NCBI RefSeq assembly: GCF_905475345.1
Contig: NC_066605.1
Span: forward strand, 1 to 64,000
Source of the DNA: Vespula vulgaris
Lineage: Eukaryota > Arthropoda > Insecta > Hymenoptera > Vespidae
Direction: 5' to 3'
DNA length: 64,000 nt
Each line of letters opens with the position of its first letter. Position 1 is the stretch's first letter. A model generated the notes under the pieces. It did not search any database and had not been told where the DNA came from. It was given only the letters and a program-made list of their open reading frames with translations. The position numbers and the translations under genes were made by a program. Positions 1-12,770 of the stretch are shown piece by piece.

Positions 1-3000
1 CCAGACGCAACCCAGACGCAACCCAGACGCAACCCAGACGCAACCCAGACGCAACCCAGACGCAACCCAGACGCAACCCAGACGCAACCCAGACGCAACC
101 CAGACGCGACCCAGACGCAACCCAGACGCAACCCAGACGCAACCCAGACGCAACCCAGACGCAACCCAGACGCAACCCAGACGCAACCCAGACGCAACCC
201 AGACGCAACCCAGACGCAACCCAGACGCAACCCAGACGCAACCCAGACGCAACCCAGACGCAACCCAGACGCAACCCAGACGCAACCCAGACGCAACCCA
301 GACGCAACCCAGACGCAACCCAGACGCAACCCAGACGCAACCCAGACGCAACCCAGACGCAACCCAGACGCAACCCAGACGCAACCCAGACGCAACCCAG
401 ACGCAACCCAGACGCAACCCAGACGCAACCCAGACGCAACCCAGACGCAACCCAGACGCAACCCAGACGCAACCCAGACGCAACCCAGACGCAACCCAGA
501 CGCAACCCAGACGCAACCCAGACGCAACCCAGACGCAACCCAGACGCAACCCAGACGCAACCCAGACGCAACCCAGACGCAACCCAGACGCAACCCAGAC
601 GCAACCCAGACGCAACCCAGACGCAACCCAGACGCAACCCAGACGCAACCCAGACGCAACCCAGACGCAACCCAGACGCAACCCAGACGCAACCCAGACG
701 CAACCCAGACGCAACCCAGACGCAACCCAGACGCAACCCAGACGCAACCCAGACGCAACCCAGACGCAACCCAGACGCAACCCAGACGCAACCCAGACGC
801 AACCCAGACGCAACCCAGACGCAACCCAGACGCAACCCAGACGCAACCCAGACGCAACCCAGACGCAACCCAGACGCAACCCAGACGCAACCCAGACGCA
901 ACCCAGACGCAACCCAGACGCAACCCAGACGCAACCCAGACGCAACCCAGACGCAACCCAGACGCAACCCAGACGCAACCCAGACGCAACCCAGACGCAA
1001 CCCAGACGCAACCCAGACGCAACCCAGACGCAACCCAGACGCAACCCAGACGCAACCCAGACGCAACCCAGACGCAACCCAGACGCAACCCAGACGCAAC
1101 CCAGACGCAACCCAGACGCAACCCAGACGCAACCCAGACGCAACCCAGACGCAACCCAGACGCAACCCAGACGCAACCCAGACGCAACCCAGACGCAACC
1201 CAGACGCAACCCAGACGCAACCCAGACGCAACCCAGACGCAACCCAGACGCAACCCAGACGCAACCCAGACGCAACCCAGACGCAACCCAGACGCAACCC
1301 AGACGCAACCCAGACGCAACCCAGACGCAACCCAGACGCAACCCAGACGCAACCCAGACGCAACCCAGACGCAACCCAGACGCAACCCAGACGCAACCCA
1401 GACGCAACCCAGACGCAACCCAGACGCAACCCAGACGCAACCCAGACGCAACCCAGACGCAACCCAGACGCAACCCAGACGCAACCCAGACGCAACCCAG
1501 ACGCAACCCAGACGCAACCCAGACGCAACCCAGACGCAACCCAGACGCAACCCAGACGCAACCCAGACGCAACCCAGACGCAACCCAGACGCAACCCAGA
1601 CGCAACCCAGACGCAACCCAGACGCAACCCAGACGCAACCCAGACGCAACCCAGACGCAACCCAGACGCAACCCAGACGCAACCCAGACGCAACCCAGAC
1701 GCAACCCAGACGCAACCCAGACGCAACCCAGACGCAACCCAGACGCAACCCAGACGCAACCCAGACGCAACCCAGACGCAACCCAGACGCAACCCAGACG
1801 CAACCCAGACGCAACCCAGACGCAACCCAGACGCAACCCAGACGCAACCCAGACGCAACCCAGACGCAACCCAGACGCAACCCAGACGCAACCCAGACGC
1901 AACCCAGACGCAACCCAGACGCAACCCAGACGCAACCCAGACGCAACCCAGACGCAACCCAGACGCAACCCAGACGCAACCCAGACGCAACCCAGACGCA
2001 ACCCAGACGCAACCCAGACGCAACCCAGACGCAACCCAGACGCAACCCAGACGCAACCCAGACGCAACCCAGACGCAACCCAGACGCAACCCAGACGCAA
2101 CCCAGACGCAACCCAGACGCAACCCAGACGCAACCCAGACGCAACCCAGACGCAACCCAGACGCAACCCAGACGCAACCCAGACGCAACCCAGACGCAAC
2201 CCAGACGCAACCCAGACGCAACCCAGACGCAACCCAGACGCAACCCAGACGCAACCCAGACGCAACCCAGACGCAACCCAGACGCAACCCAGACGCAACC
2301 CAGACGCAACCCAGACGCAACCCAGACGCAACCCAGACGCAACCCAGACGCAACCCAGACGCAACCCAGACGCAACCCAGACGCAACCCAGACGCAACCC
2401 AGACGCAACCCAGACGCAACCCAGACGCAACCCAGACGCAACCCAGACGCAACCCAGACGCAACCCAGACGCAACCCAGACGCAACCCAGACGCAACCCA
2501 GACGCAACCCAGACGCAACCCAGACGCAACCCAGACGCAACCCAGACGCAACCCAGACGCAACCCAGACGCAACCCAGACGCAACCCAGACGCAACCCAG
2601 ACGCAACCCAGACGCAACCCAGACGCAACCCAGACGCAACCCAGACGCAACCCAGACGCAACCCAGACGCAACCCAGACGCAACCCAGACGCAACCCAGA
2701 CGCAACCCAGACGCAACCCAGACGCAACCCAGACGCAACCCAGACGCAACCCAGACGCAACCCAGACGCAACCCAGACGCAACCCAGACGCAACCCAGAC
2801 GCAACCCAGACGCAACCCAGACGCAACCCAGACGCAACCCAGACGCAACCCAGACGCAACCCAGACGCAACCCAGACGCAACCCAGACGCAACCCAGACG
2901 CAACCCAGACGCAACCCAGACGCAACCCAGACGCAACCCAGACGCAACCCAGACGCAACCCAGACGCAACCCAGACGCAACCCAGACGCAACCCAGACGC

Positions 3001-4203
3001 AACCCAGACGCAACCCAGACGCAACCCAGACGCAACCCAGACGCAACCCAGACGCAACCCAGACGCAACCCAGACGCAACCCAGACGCAACCCAGACGCA
3101 ACCCAGACGCAACCCAGACGCAACCCAGACGCAACCCAGACGCAACCCAGACGCAACCCAGACGCAACCCAGACGCAACCCAGACGCAACCCAGACGCAA
3201 CCCAGACGCAACCCAGACGCAACCCAGACGCAACCCAGACGCAACCCAGACGCAACCCAGACGCAACCCAGACGCAACCCAGACGCAACCCAGACGCAAC
3301 CCAGACGCAACCCAGACGCAACCCAGACGCAACCCAGACGCAACCCAGACGCAACCCAGACGCAACCCAGACGCAACCCAGACGCAACCCAGACGCAACC
3401 CAGACGCAACCCAGACGCAACCCAGACGCAACCCAGACGCAACCCAGACGCAACCCAGACGCAACCCAGACGCAACCCAGACGCAACCCAGACGCAACCC
3501 AGACGCAACCCAGACGCAACCCAGACGCAACCCAGACGCAACCCAGACGCAACCCAGACGCAACCCAGACGCAACCCAGACGCAACCCAGACGCAACCCA
3601 GACGCAACCCAGACGCAACCCAGACGCAACCCAGACGCAACCCAGACGCAACCCAGACGCAACCCAGACGCAACCCAGACGCAACCCAGACGCAACCCAG
3701 ACGCAACCCAGACGCAACCCAGACGCAACCCAGACGCAACCCAGACGCAACCCAGACGCAACCCAGACGCAACCCAGACGCAACCCAGACGCAACCCAGA
3801 CGCAACCCAGACGCAACCCAGACGCAACCCAGACGCAACCCAGACGCAACCCAGACGCAACCCAGACGCAACCCAGACGCAACCCAGACGCAACCCAGAC
3901 GCAACCCAGACGCAACCCAGACGCAACCCAGACGCAACCCAGACGCAACCCAGACGCAACCCAGACGCAACCCAGACGCAACCCAGACGCAACCCAGACG
4001 CAACCCAGACGCAACCCAGACGCAACCCAGACGCAACCCAGACGCAACCCAGACGCAACCCAGACGCAACCCAGACGCAACCCAGACGCAACCCAGACGC
4101 AACCCAGACGCAACCCAGACGCAACCCAGACGCAACCCAGACGCAACCCAGACGCAACCCAGACGCAACCCAGACGCAACCCAGACGCAACCCAGACGCA
4201 ACC
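1..4203 (-). repeat. Telomeric array, (CCCAGACGCAA)n, about 382 copies
   Basis: The sequence is an unbroken tandem array of an 11-bp unit, CCCAGACGCAA on the + strand and TTGCGTCTGGG on the - strand. The G-rich strand runs 5' to 3' toward base 1, the polarity of a left chromosome end. I saw one substitution (A to G at base 108) and otherwise identical units up to an abrupt end at about 4,203. The usual insect motif is TTAGG, so this is a non-canonical telomere. Longer motifs are known in Hymenoptera from my recollection of the family literature. A subtelomeric satellite is the alternative, but the terminal position, homogeneity and strand asymmetry favour a true telomere. Confidence 0.93.
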
Positions 4204-4775
4204 TCGGACACAACCTTCAGACACAACCTTCAGACACAACCTCGGACACAACCTCGGACACAACCTCGGACACAACCTCGGACACAACCTTCAGACACAA
4301 CTTTCAGACACAACCTTTAGACACAACCTTTAGACACAACCTCGGACACAACCTTCAGACACAACCTTCAGACGCAACCTCGGACACAACCTTCAGACAC
4401 AACCTCGGACACAACCTTCAGACACAACCTTCAGACACAACCTTCGGACGCAACCTTCGGACGCAACCTTCAGACGCAACCTTCGGACGCAACCTTCAAA
4501 CGCAACCTCGGACACAACCTTCGGACGCAACCTTCGGACACAACCTTCTGACGCAACCTCAGACCCAACCTTCAGACACTACCTTCAGACACAACCTGCA
4601 GACACAACCTCAGACCCAACCTTCGGACGCAACCTTCGGACACAACCTTCAGACCCAACCTCAGACCCAACCTTCAGACACTACCTTCAGACACAACCTG
4701 CAGACACAACCTCAGACCCAACCTTCAAACACAACCTTCAGACACAACCTCAGACACAACCTCAGACACAACCTT
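4204..4775 (-). repeat. Degenerate telomere-like repeats (12-13 bp variants)
   Basis: Directly after the perfect array the unit changes to 12-13-bp relatives such as ACCTCGGACACA, ACCTTCAGACACA and ACCTTCGGACGCA, with CTCAGACCC and CTGCAGACAC variants further in. All keep the ACC..GAC.CA frame of the telomere unit. Variants come in blocks: one block starting with AGACCCAACCTTCAG at 4,561 recurs at 4,663, so there is a higher-order period of about 102 bp. It probably represents decayed or diverged telomere DNA. Confidence 0.85.
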
Positions 4776-5400
4776 CAGACAATACTTTTTCTACAACTTT
4801 TACAGAATTTTCTCACAAGTTTTACGCACCTTTTACGTAAGTCTCACACAACTTTTACACACATTTTGCACATCTCACACAACTTTTGCACAACTCTCAT
4901 ACAGTTCTTATACGTCTCTTTTACAATCTTTCCACAGCTTATGCCGCATAATTTAACATGAAACAGAAGGAAGTCTGATAGAATACTGAACGCAAATCAG
5001 ACGTACTGCAGGCGGAATGTCATGGAAGCTCAGTCGTGTCTCTTATTCAATAAAGACGCAAGCTTGATGTAACCGTTTTCTTTTTAGACGATTATTCAGA
5101 GGCGTCGTATAAATGATCAATCACAAACATTCAAATTCTGATGTCTACTTATAGTTTCTCCTCTGTTTAATATTATATAATAAAATCACACAAATATCAT
5201 GCAATAAAATTAAACAAATAGTATATATTAAAATGAGACAAATATTATACAATAAAATCAGGCAAATAGTATACAATAAAATGAAACAAATATTAGACAC
5301 TAAAATCAGTCTGAGAGTGATTACACGGAAATTACGGAGGCCTGCTACCTGTTTTAGAAAATGGCCGGTAGAGGCACTCTACGCTCTCATTCGTACGTAC
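4776..5400. other. AT-rich spacer between telomere-like repeats and satellite
   Basis: The first 150 bases still echo the degenerate array (ACACAACTTTTACACA and CACAACTTTTGCACA), as if the repeats fade out. The rest is AT-rich, with a short direct repeat around ACAATAAAAT and GACAAATATTATAC at 5,180-5,300. The 80-codon open frame at 5,233-5,475 is mostly built from this repeat and shows no recognisable domain. I see no gene here. Confidence 0.5.
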
Positions 5401-8400
5401 ACACTTACGTTCACACCCATATGGCGGTGCCCCTGGGATTATGCAAATATGTTGTCATTTATCGATTCTACGTAATATTTAGAAAAATAAGCTGGGCATT
5501 ACAGATAAACAGGAAAAACCAATCGATTACCTAAGAGAGAGGAACATAAGAAAAATAATTACTTCATATCACTGGATGGTTTTTATGCGATTACTGTGGA
5601 ATTACGTCGAACCACTGTAAACCACCATAATACGTACTAGAATTTTTGCAAAATTTGTAAGGGTTACATAGAAACGAGCTTTATGGAAATGCTGGTGGTT
5701 ACGCCGATTTTTCGATAATAACGCAAACGCCCCACGGACTATGCTAATTGCTGTTTATTAAATAACTACGTTAATATCTAGGATTAGTAAGTTGGTGGAT
5801 GAAGATACCGTGGAAATTACACGGACATTTAGGAATTATGCAAAATCGACAAGCATTTTGACAAGCATTAGGTAAAAACAAATTTATTCGCTTATGCGGA
5901 CACTATGACGTTACGCCTGACGCTCGGAGGCCACCTAAATACGTTCTAGGATTGACGACAAATCTATGAGGATATACAGAAATGCTGCACTTTATGAAGA
6001 CGCTGGTCGTTACTTGATTCGTAGGAAATAACGAATATGCCCCTGGGATTATGCAACGATGTTGTCGTTTAAGTAACCTCTCTAGAATCTAGGGAAATAA
6101 GATGGGTACTACGGATAACCTAGAAATTACGTCGGTATATTAGTAATTATTGAAGACAGATATTACATAAAAATAAAAAATAAAGCACAAATACTTACTT
6201 CAAATCGCCAGTCGGATAAGCCAAAATCTGTAAGGGTTACCCAGAAACGATGAGCTTTATAAAGATGCTGGTAGTTCGTATAGTCTACGTAAATAATGCA
6301 ACCGCCTCAGGGACTATTCAAAAATGCTATCGACTAAATAACCTCGTTAATATCTAGAATAAGCTGATCGTTACAGATATCCTGGAAAAAAATGAGATTA
6401 CGGAGAAAGCTCGGAGGCCAAAAATGTCGTTTAAGTAACCTCGCTAGTATCTAAGAAAATAACCTGGGTATTGCTGATAAACCTAGGAACTACGTCGGTA
6501 CGTTAGGAACTATTGAAAAACCGAGGGATTACCTAAAAAGAAAACGGACAAATACTTCTAATCACCGGATGGTAAAGCGAAAACAGTGGGGTTAAGTCCC
6601 ACGCTGTAGATTGCGTACTTAGATTTTTGTAAAATTTGTAGGTTACGCAGAAATGCCGGACTTTATGAAAATGCTAGTAGTTACGCAAATTCGTCGGATA
6701 TAACGAGTGCCCCGCGGATTATGCAAAAAAAAATGCAGTCGATTAAATAACCTCGGTAATATCTTCGATTAATAAGCCGACAGTTGTAAATACACGGGAA
6801 CTACACGGTCATCTACGAGTTATCGAAAACCGACAGGAATTTACACAAGTATTACGTACAAAGGCAAGTACTTACGCGAAATCACAGGGTGGTAACGCGG
6901 AAACAATCGGATTACGCCGCATTCTCGGAGGCCACCTAAATACGCCCTATTACCGACGCCAAATCTACAAGGATTACACAGAAACGCTGCATTTCCTGAA
7001 AACCCTAGTATTTACGCAGATTCGTCGAAAATAACGCGAGTGCCCCACAGATTATGCAAAAAAAAATTCAGTCGATCATATAACCTCGGTAATATCTTCG
7101 ATTAATAAGCCGACAGTTGTAAATACACGGGTACACGGTCATCCACGAGTTATCGAAAACCGACAGGAATTTACACAAGTGTTACGTAGAAAGGCAAGTA
7201 CTTACGCGAAATCACAGGATGGTAATGCGGAAACAATCGGATTACGCCGCATTCTCGGAGGCCACCTAAATACGCCCTATTACCGACGCCAAATCTACAA
7301 GGATTACACAGAAACGCTGCATTTCCTGAAAACCCTAGTATTTACGCAGATTCGTCGGAAATAACGCGAGTGCCCCACAGATTATGCCAAAAAAAAAAAA
7401 ATGCAGTCGATCATATAACCTCGGTAATATCTTCGATTAATAAGCCGACAGTTGTAAATACACGGGAACTACACGGTCATCCACGAGTTATCGAAAACCG
7501 ACAGGAATTTACACAAGTATTACGTATAAATGCAAGTACTTACGCGAAATCACAGGGTGGTAACGCGGAAACAATCGGATTACGCCGCATTCTCGGAGGC
7601 TACCTAAATACGCCCTATTACCGACGCCAAATCTACAAGGATTACACAGAAACGCTGCATTTCCTGAAAACCCTAGTATTTACGCAGATTCGTCGGAAAT
7701 AACGCGAGTGCCCCACAGATTATGCAAAAAAAAATTCAGTCGATCATATAACCTCGGTAATATCTTCGATTAATAAGCCGACAGTTGTAAATACACGGTA
7801 ACTACACGGTCATCCACGAGTTATCGAAAACCGACAGGAATTTACACAAGTATTACGTATAAATGCAAGTACTTACGCGAAATCACAGGGTGGTAACGCG
7901 GAAACAATCGGATTACGCCGCACTCTCGGAGGCTACCTAAATACGCCCTATTACCGACGCCAAATCTACAAGGATTACACAGAAACGCTGCATTTCCTGA
8001 AAACCCTAGTATTTACGCAGATTCTTCGGAAATAACGCGAGTGCCCCACAGATTACGCAAAATAAATACAGTCGATCATATAACCTCGGTAATATCTTCG
8101 ATTAATAAGCTGATTGTTGCAGATACACATGAAAGTACACGGTCATCTACGAGTAAAATCCTAGTATTTACGCAGATTCGTCGGATCTAACGAGTGCCCT
8201 ACGAATTATAAAAAAGAAAAAAAGAAAAAATGCTGTCGTTTCAATAACCTAGCTAGTATCTACGAAAATAAGCTGCTTAGAGTATTCTACGAATAACGCA
8301 GCTGTTAAGAATGTCAAAAAGAAAAACCTCCGACAACCATTATGAAAAAAGAAAAAAGAAGTACTTTCGACAAATCTCGGGATCGTTATGTAAAAATACG

Positions 8401-9450
8401 TTACGCTACGTTACACTAGGGCTTTCAAATCGTGCAAAGGTTTCGCAAAATCGCTTGGCGTTGTAAAGAAGTTGGACATTGCAACGATTCATCGGAAGTA
8501 CCCCTGGGACTATGCAAATATTCTGTCGGGTAAGTAACCCATCCAGTATCATGGAAAATAAGCTAGGGCTCTAAATACCCTCCAAATTACTATATACGCG
8601 AAGAATTACGCGACGAATAGAGATCACGTTAAAAAAAAAAAAATACGGTCGATAACTAAGTGATAATGTGGAAACGTTAGAGTTAAGTAGACACGCTAAA
8701 ATGAAGCTAAATACACGCCACGGTTTACACAGAGACGTTAGGCTATATAAAAACGCGGATTCTTCGGATAAAACGAAAATATCCCGAACTATGAAAAAAA
8801 AAATGCCGCAGTTTAAATAACTTCGCTGGTACCTAGGAAAATGAGCTGCGGGTTGCAGATACTATGCAATTTACGCAACACGCGTAGAATTACGGAACGA
8901 ACATAAAGGCATTTAAGTGAGAAAAATACTTACTGCAAATCGTTGGGTCGCGTCTGGATTACACCGAAGTTAGACCACAGAAGTTCGGCTGAATACACGC
9001 AAAGGTTTACACAAAATTTGTAAGGATTATATAGATACGGTGGGCTTCATACAAAAAAAAAAGAAACTACTGATTACGCGCATTCGTTCAAAACGCAATG
9101 CCCTTAACATTATGCAAAAAAAAAAATACCATCGCTTCAGTAATCTCGATAGTATGTAGGTAAATGAATAACTCCGAGGTTGCAGATAACCTGAAAAAGA
9201 CAAAACTCTGGGTGTCCACGTCGGACGTTGCGAAAAATCGATAGGACTTACGTGTAAAAAAACCATACCTTGCCAAATGGATACTTACGCCAAACCACGT
9301 AGTGGGCGAAATCGCTGCGTTGCGTCTGGCAGAGCCAGAGAATTTACCTAAATAAGGGTTAGGGGTTTACGCAATATTTCTAAGGGTTACGCCAATCTGT
9401 TCGGAATTACGCAACACGCTTAATTACGCACGAATGGATTCACGGTAGTT
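5400..9450. repeat. Subtelomeric satellite, about 333-bp monomer
   Basis: Recurring landmarks (a ..CCC.GGATTATGCAAA.. block, then TAACCTCG.TAATATCT, then TAAGC.GA..GTT, then TTACGCGAAATC) mark tandem monomers. The phrase GCCGACAGTTGTAAATACAC or its diverged form recurs at about 6,776, 7,109, 7,444, 7,777 and 8,108, a period of 331-335 bp. The four central monomers are nearly identical, differing mainly in A-run length and a few bases. Monomers on both sides are much more diverged, the usual picture for a satellite homogenised in its centre. Open frames at 7,179-7,364 and 7,370-7,702 encode the same peptide twice because the period is near a multiple of three. Confidence 0.85.
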
Positions 9451-9889
9451 GAAACGCTCTACCATGCCCTAAAATTTCCGGTACACGCGTTGGACCGCGT
9501 TGAACCGCGCTAAACCTAGATCATTTTTATTTTTTGTCGTTTTACAATCATTTAAGCAATGTACGCTACATATGTACGCTCGGTAGTATCAAACTAATAT
9601 TTACAGAATACAACCCCGCCGCTCAAGCTTTATACCGCTCGTAGTACGTAGAAAATAATTTTAATCGAACGTTTCGCAGAACAGAAATCTGCTTACATAC
9701 TGCCTTCCTTTTTTTCGACGCTTTCTTATTACAATGATAAAAATAATATTTTTTCTTTTTTAGTATATGAGCATTTCAATTATTCGCGAAGCTGGGGTCA
9801 CGCGATATCCTAAGAATTGTCTAAAAAGATGTTTGTTGTTACGGATAAATACTGGACGACGGTTTTCGATACGCCCAACGGTGGTCTAA
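9451..9889. other. Diverged AT-rich subtelomeric DNA
   Basis: There is no convincing open frame. The block around 9,530-9,590 (TTTACAATCATTTAAGCAAT and following) looks like an old copy of the 104-bp repeat that starts at 9,890. Nothing else is recognised. Confidence 0.4.
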
Positions 9890-10312
9890 AATTCTCTTAA
9901 TGCATCAAATTTATGTATGCTTTCTATCACTTTACAATTATTTAAACAATTTTACAATATACGTTTGTTCGGTATAAAATTATAATTAAACGATAATTCT
10001 CTCAACGCATCAGAATTTATGTATACTTTCTATTAGTTTAACTAATTATTTGAACATTCTATACTATACGTTTACTCGAGTTAAAATTATATTTAAATAT
10101 TTTTCTCAACGCACCATTGTTTATATACGCTTCTTATCACTATACAATTATTTAAACGGTTTACAATATACGTTTGTTCGATATAAAATTATACTTAAAT
10201 AATAGTTTTCTTAACGCACCCAAGTTTATGTATGCTTTCTATCACTTTACAATTATTTAAAGAATCTATAATATACGATTGGTCGATATAAAATAAGATT
10301 TAAACAATAATA
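9890..10312. repeat. 104-bp AT-rich tandem repeat, 4 copies
   Basis: Four consecutive units begin near 9,893, 9,998, 10,102 and 10,207. Each starts with CTCTTAATGCATCA-like or CTCAACGCACC-like sequence, passes through TTTATGTATGCTTTCTATCAC and ACAATTATTTAAAC, and ends with ACAATATACGTTTGTTCG and ATAAAATTATA. The units are clearly related but diverged. No coding potential is seen. Confidence 0.75.
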
Positions 10313-10604
10313 CAACCGCTTAAACGTTGCACCGCACGTAATATCTTGTGAAGTATAAAACAATTTTATGTTAACATTCCGGAAAGAAAAAATCAACTGA
10401 TGTACTACCTTCCAATTGAAGTTTCATTTTTTCAACGCTCTATAAACTCCAACAATATTATAACAATGATTCTAACAAATTTGTTTCTATCTTGTAATTT
10501 TTCGTAAAACATCGCAATTATGCGCAAGACTAAAGCAGGGGAATCGTTTGAAATGCTGGTGGTTACGCAAAACGCCTGAGAATTGAACAGAATACGACGT
10601 TAGG
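10313..10604. other. AT-rich spacer, no gene seen
   Basis: This is unique-looking AT-rich sequence between the 104-bp repeat and the minisatellite. Its last 60 bases drift into minisatellite-like text (GGTTACGCAAAACGCCTGAG). Confidence 0.4.
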
Positions 10605-10990
10605 GATTGCGCAGGTACGCTGAGGGTGTCGCAGAAACGCTCAGGGTATCATGCAAGATCGCTTAGGGTATCCAAGGTACGCTCAAGGTAGTGTCGCAGA
10701 AACGCTCGGGGTGTCGCAGAAACGCTCGGGGTGTCGCAGAAACGCTCGGGGTGTCGCAGAAACGCTCGGGGTGTCGCAGAAACGCTCGGGGTGTCGCAGA
10801 AACCCTCAGGGTGTCGCAGAAACGCTCAGGGTATCGCAGAAACGCTCAGGGTATCGCAGAAACGCTTAGGGTATCGCAGAAACGCTCAGGGTATCGCAGA
10901 AACGCTCAGGGTGTCGCAGAAACGCTCAGGGTGTCGCAGAAACGCTTAGGGTATCGCAGGATCGCTTAGGGTGTCACGCAGAAACGCTTA
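10605..10990. repeat. 20-bp G-rich minisatellite, about 17 copies
   Basis: The unit is GTGTCGCAGAAACGCTCGGG, with CTCAGG and CTTAGG variants and GTA for GTG. It is regular at 20 bp from about 10,691 to 10,960, with degenerate units on both sides. Like variants cluster: CTCGGG copies come first, then CTCAGG and CTTAGG, as expected from unequal exchange. Open frames in all three forward frames repeat the same short peptide and are artefacts of the array. Confidence 0.9.
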
Positions 10991-11550
10991 GGGGTGCGCA
11001 ATATCGCCGAGAATTACGTAGAACGTTGGAGCTTAAGCAGATTTAAAGAAGCAATACGCACGAAGGAGAGGCGAGTCTTCTTTCGGTTCGGTAAAATGAA
11101 GGAAGCGTTGTTTTCCTGCTGATTTTAATCCAATGGAAGATTCTTCAAGATTCCATCCTTCGTTATTGCTTCCATCGCATCTTCCTGGCTCCTTTCCTTT
11201 CCTTTCTCATCTTCATATTCATGATAGATCCTAGAGGAAGGAGGCTTTCCTATTTTAGGAAAATAATAAAAATGCAGTATTGAAACCTATAATAAAGTAC
11301 ATGGCGATAAAAAATACTAAAATATCATTAAACAATGCTAACCATGAGTCGCAATTTTACAAAGACCATTTCCAACTAGAGCGTTGAATTGTTCTTTTAT
11401 CCGTATCCAAACAGTAGAACGAAATTACAACATAGGCTTCCTAAAAGAAAAAAAAAAAAAAAAAAAAAAATTAACAAAGTTAATAAAAATAGTGTTATAA
11501 TAAAAATATCAAAATGTTAAGTATTCCTCATCAGACAAGAGAATAAAGAA
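10991..11550. other. Spacer with poly-A run, no gene seen
   Basis: A moderately mixed-composition stretch with CTTCC-rich text around 11,140-11,220 and an A-run of about 27 bases near 11,444-11,470. No open frame of note and no recognised element ends. Confidence 0.4.
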
Positions 11551-12770
11551 CCATCTTGCTCTAACGAGCGTGATACTTAGGAACTACTATCCGGGAATCC
11601 ACGACCCAATTAACACATATATTTCGATTTAAACAGTGTTCGTTCTGTCGTATACTATCGACGAAAAGCCTATCGTTTCTATTTCGCAGCGATATTTCAA
11701 GAGAGACCATATGATTCGTTGAAATAGTGTTATTTAAGACGCGTTCGCTTAAATAGATTTTTTCATCGATTAAAGGAATGAAGTTACGATAACGTTATCC
11801 AACTTGAATAAACTTTGAATTATCAGCTACTCTATGTATATTAAATGAAAAATGTAATCGGAAGAAAAATATACTCGGATGTAAAAGTATCGTTAACAGA
11901 ACACTGTTTAATCGAAGAATGAATGTGTAAACAGATGTCAATTCTGTTCGACTGTAACTAAATTCACCATGCTTATTTCAAGGAACACGGGCCACGATGC
12001 ATTGTTAACAATAACGGACGAAATCGCAATGCCTATAACCTGAAAAAATAAATGTAGAATTAGCTAAACGTTATCGTAAAGGGTAACGTGAAAATAAATA
12101 ATAATATATGTCAACTATTGCTTATCAGTTGTCGTCCTGTGTCCAATACCATTGCTTATCATAGATAAGTAAAACTCATGACGAAAATTTTGAACTTTAT
12201 ACTTCTTTCTTTCTATCATCGAAAATAATGATTCCTTAGCTGGTTGTTAGATCAAGGAACGCTTCCTTCCACGATTTAAGTAGCGTTCGTAATGTCAAGA
12301 TGTCAATTCTGTTCGAATGTAACTAAATTCATCTTGCTTATTTTTAAGAAAACTAGCCACGATGTAATGTCAACAATAACGAAAGAAATCACGTCTACAT
12401 CCTGAAAAAGTAGATATAGAATTAAGTAAACGTTCTCGAAAATATTATAGTGACAATAAATAACTATTTTTTTCAACTAACGCTTACCAGTCGTTGTTGT
12501 GTGTCGAACACCATTTATTATTGTAAATAAGTAAAATTGATGACGAAAATCTGGACGTCCTACCTCTTCCATTCTATAATTGAAAGTAACGATGACTTAG
12601 ATGGTTATGTTACGTTAAGGAACGTAGTAAAATATGTTATATTTCGTAATTGAGCGTGATCGATGTTAATAAATTTACCAGCGAAAATTGTTTTCGATAT
12701 TCTAGCGGTATATAACATAGGAGTGTACGTTAAATAAAATATTCTAATTACCTGCAATCAACGAGGATTC
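11551..12770. repeat. Diverged copies of the subtelomeric long repeat
   Basis: Segments here match the 1.7-kb unit described next at lower identity. The text GTTCGTTCTGTCGTATACTA at about 11,638 corresponds to 13,287 and 14,998. There is also an internal tandem duplication of about 376 bp: ATGTCAATTCTGTTCGA followed by CATCTTGCTTATTT-like sequence occurs near 11,935 and again near 12,300. No gene is seen. Confidence 0.65.

Noticed and set aside
1..4203. CRISPR-like interpretation of the terminal array
   Set aside because: Units are contiguous with no spacers, and the context is a eukaryotic chromosome end.
7179..7702. Two forward open frames coding the same peptide (61 and 110 codons)
   Set aside because: They are successive monomers of the 333-bp satellite, whose near multiple-of-three period keeps frames open. 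No start context or domain, and flanking monomers break the frame.
10651..10969. Three overlapping forward frames coding an Arg/Gln-rich repeat peptide
   Set aside because: All three phases come from the same 20-bp minisatellite, so openness reflects the unit rather than a gene.
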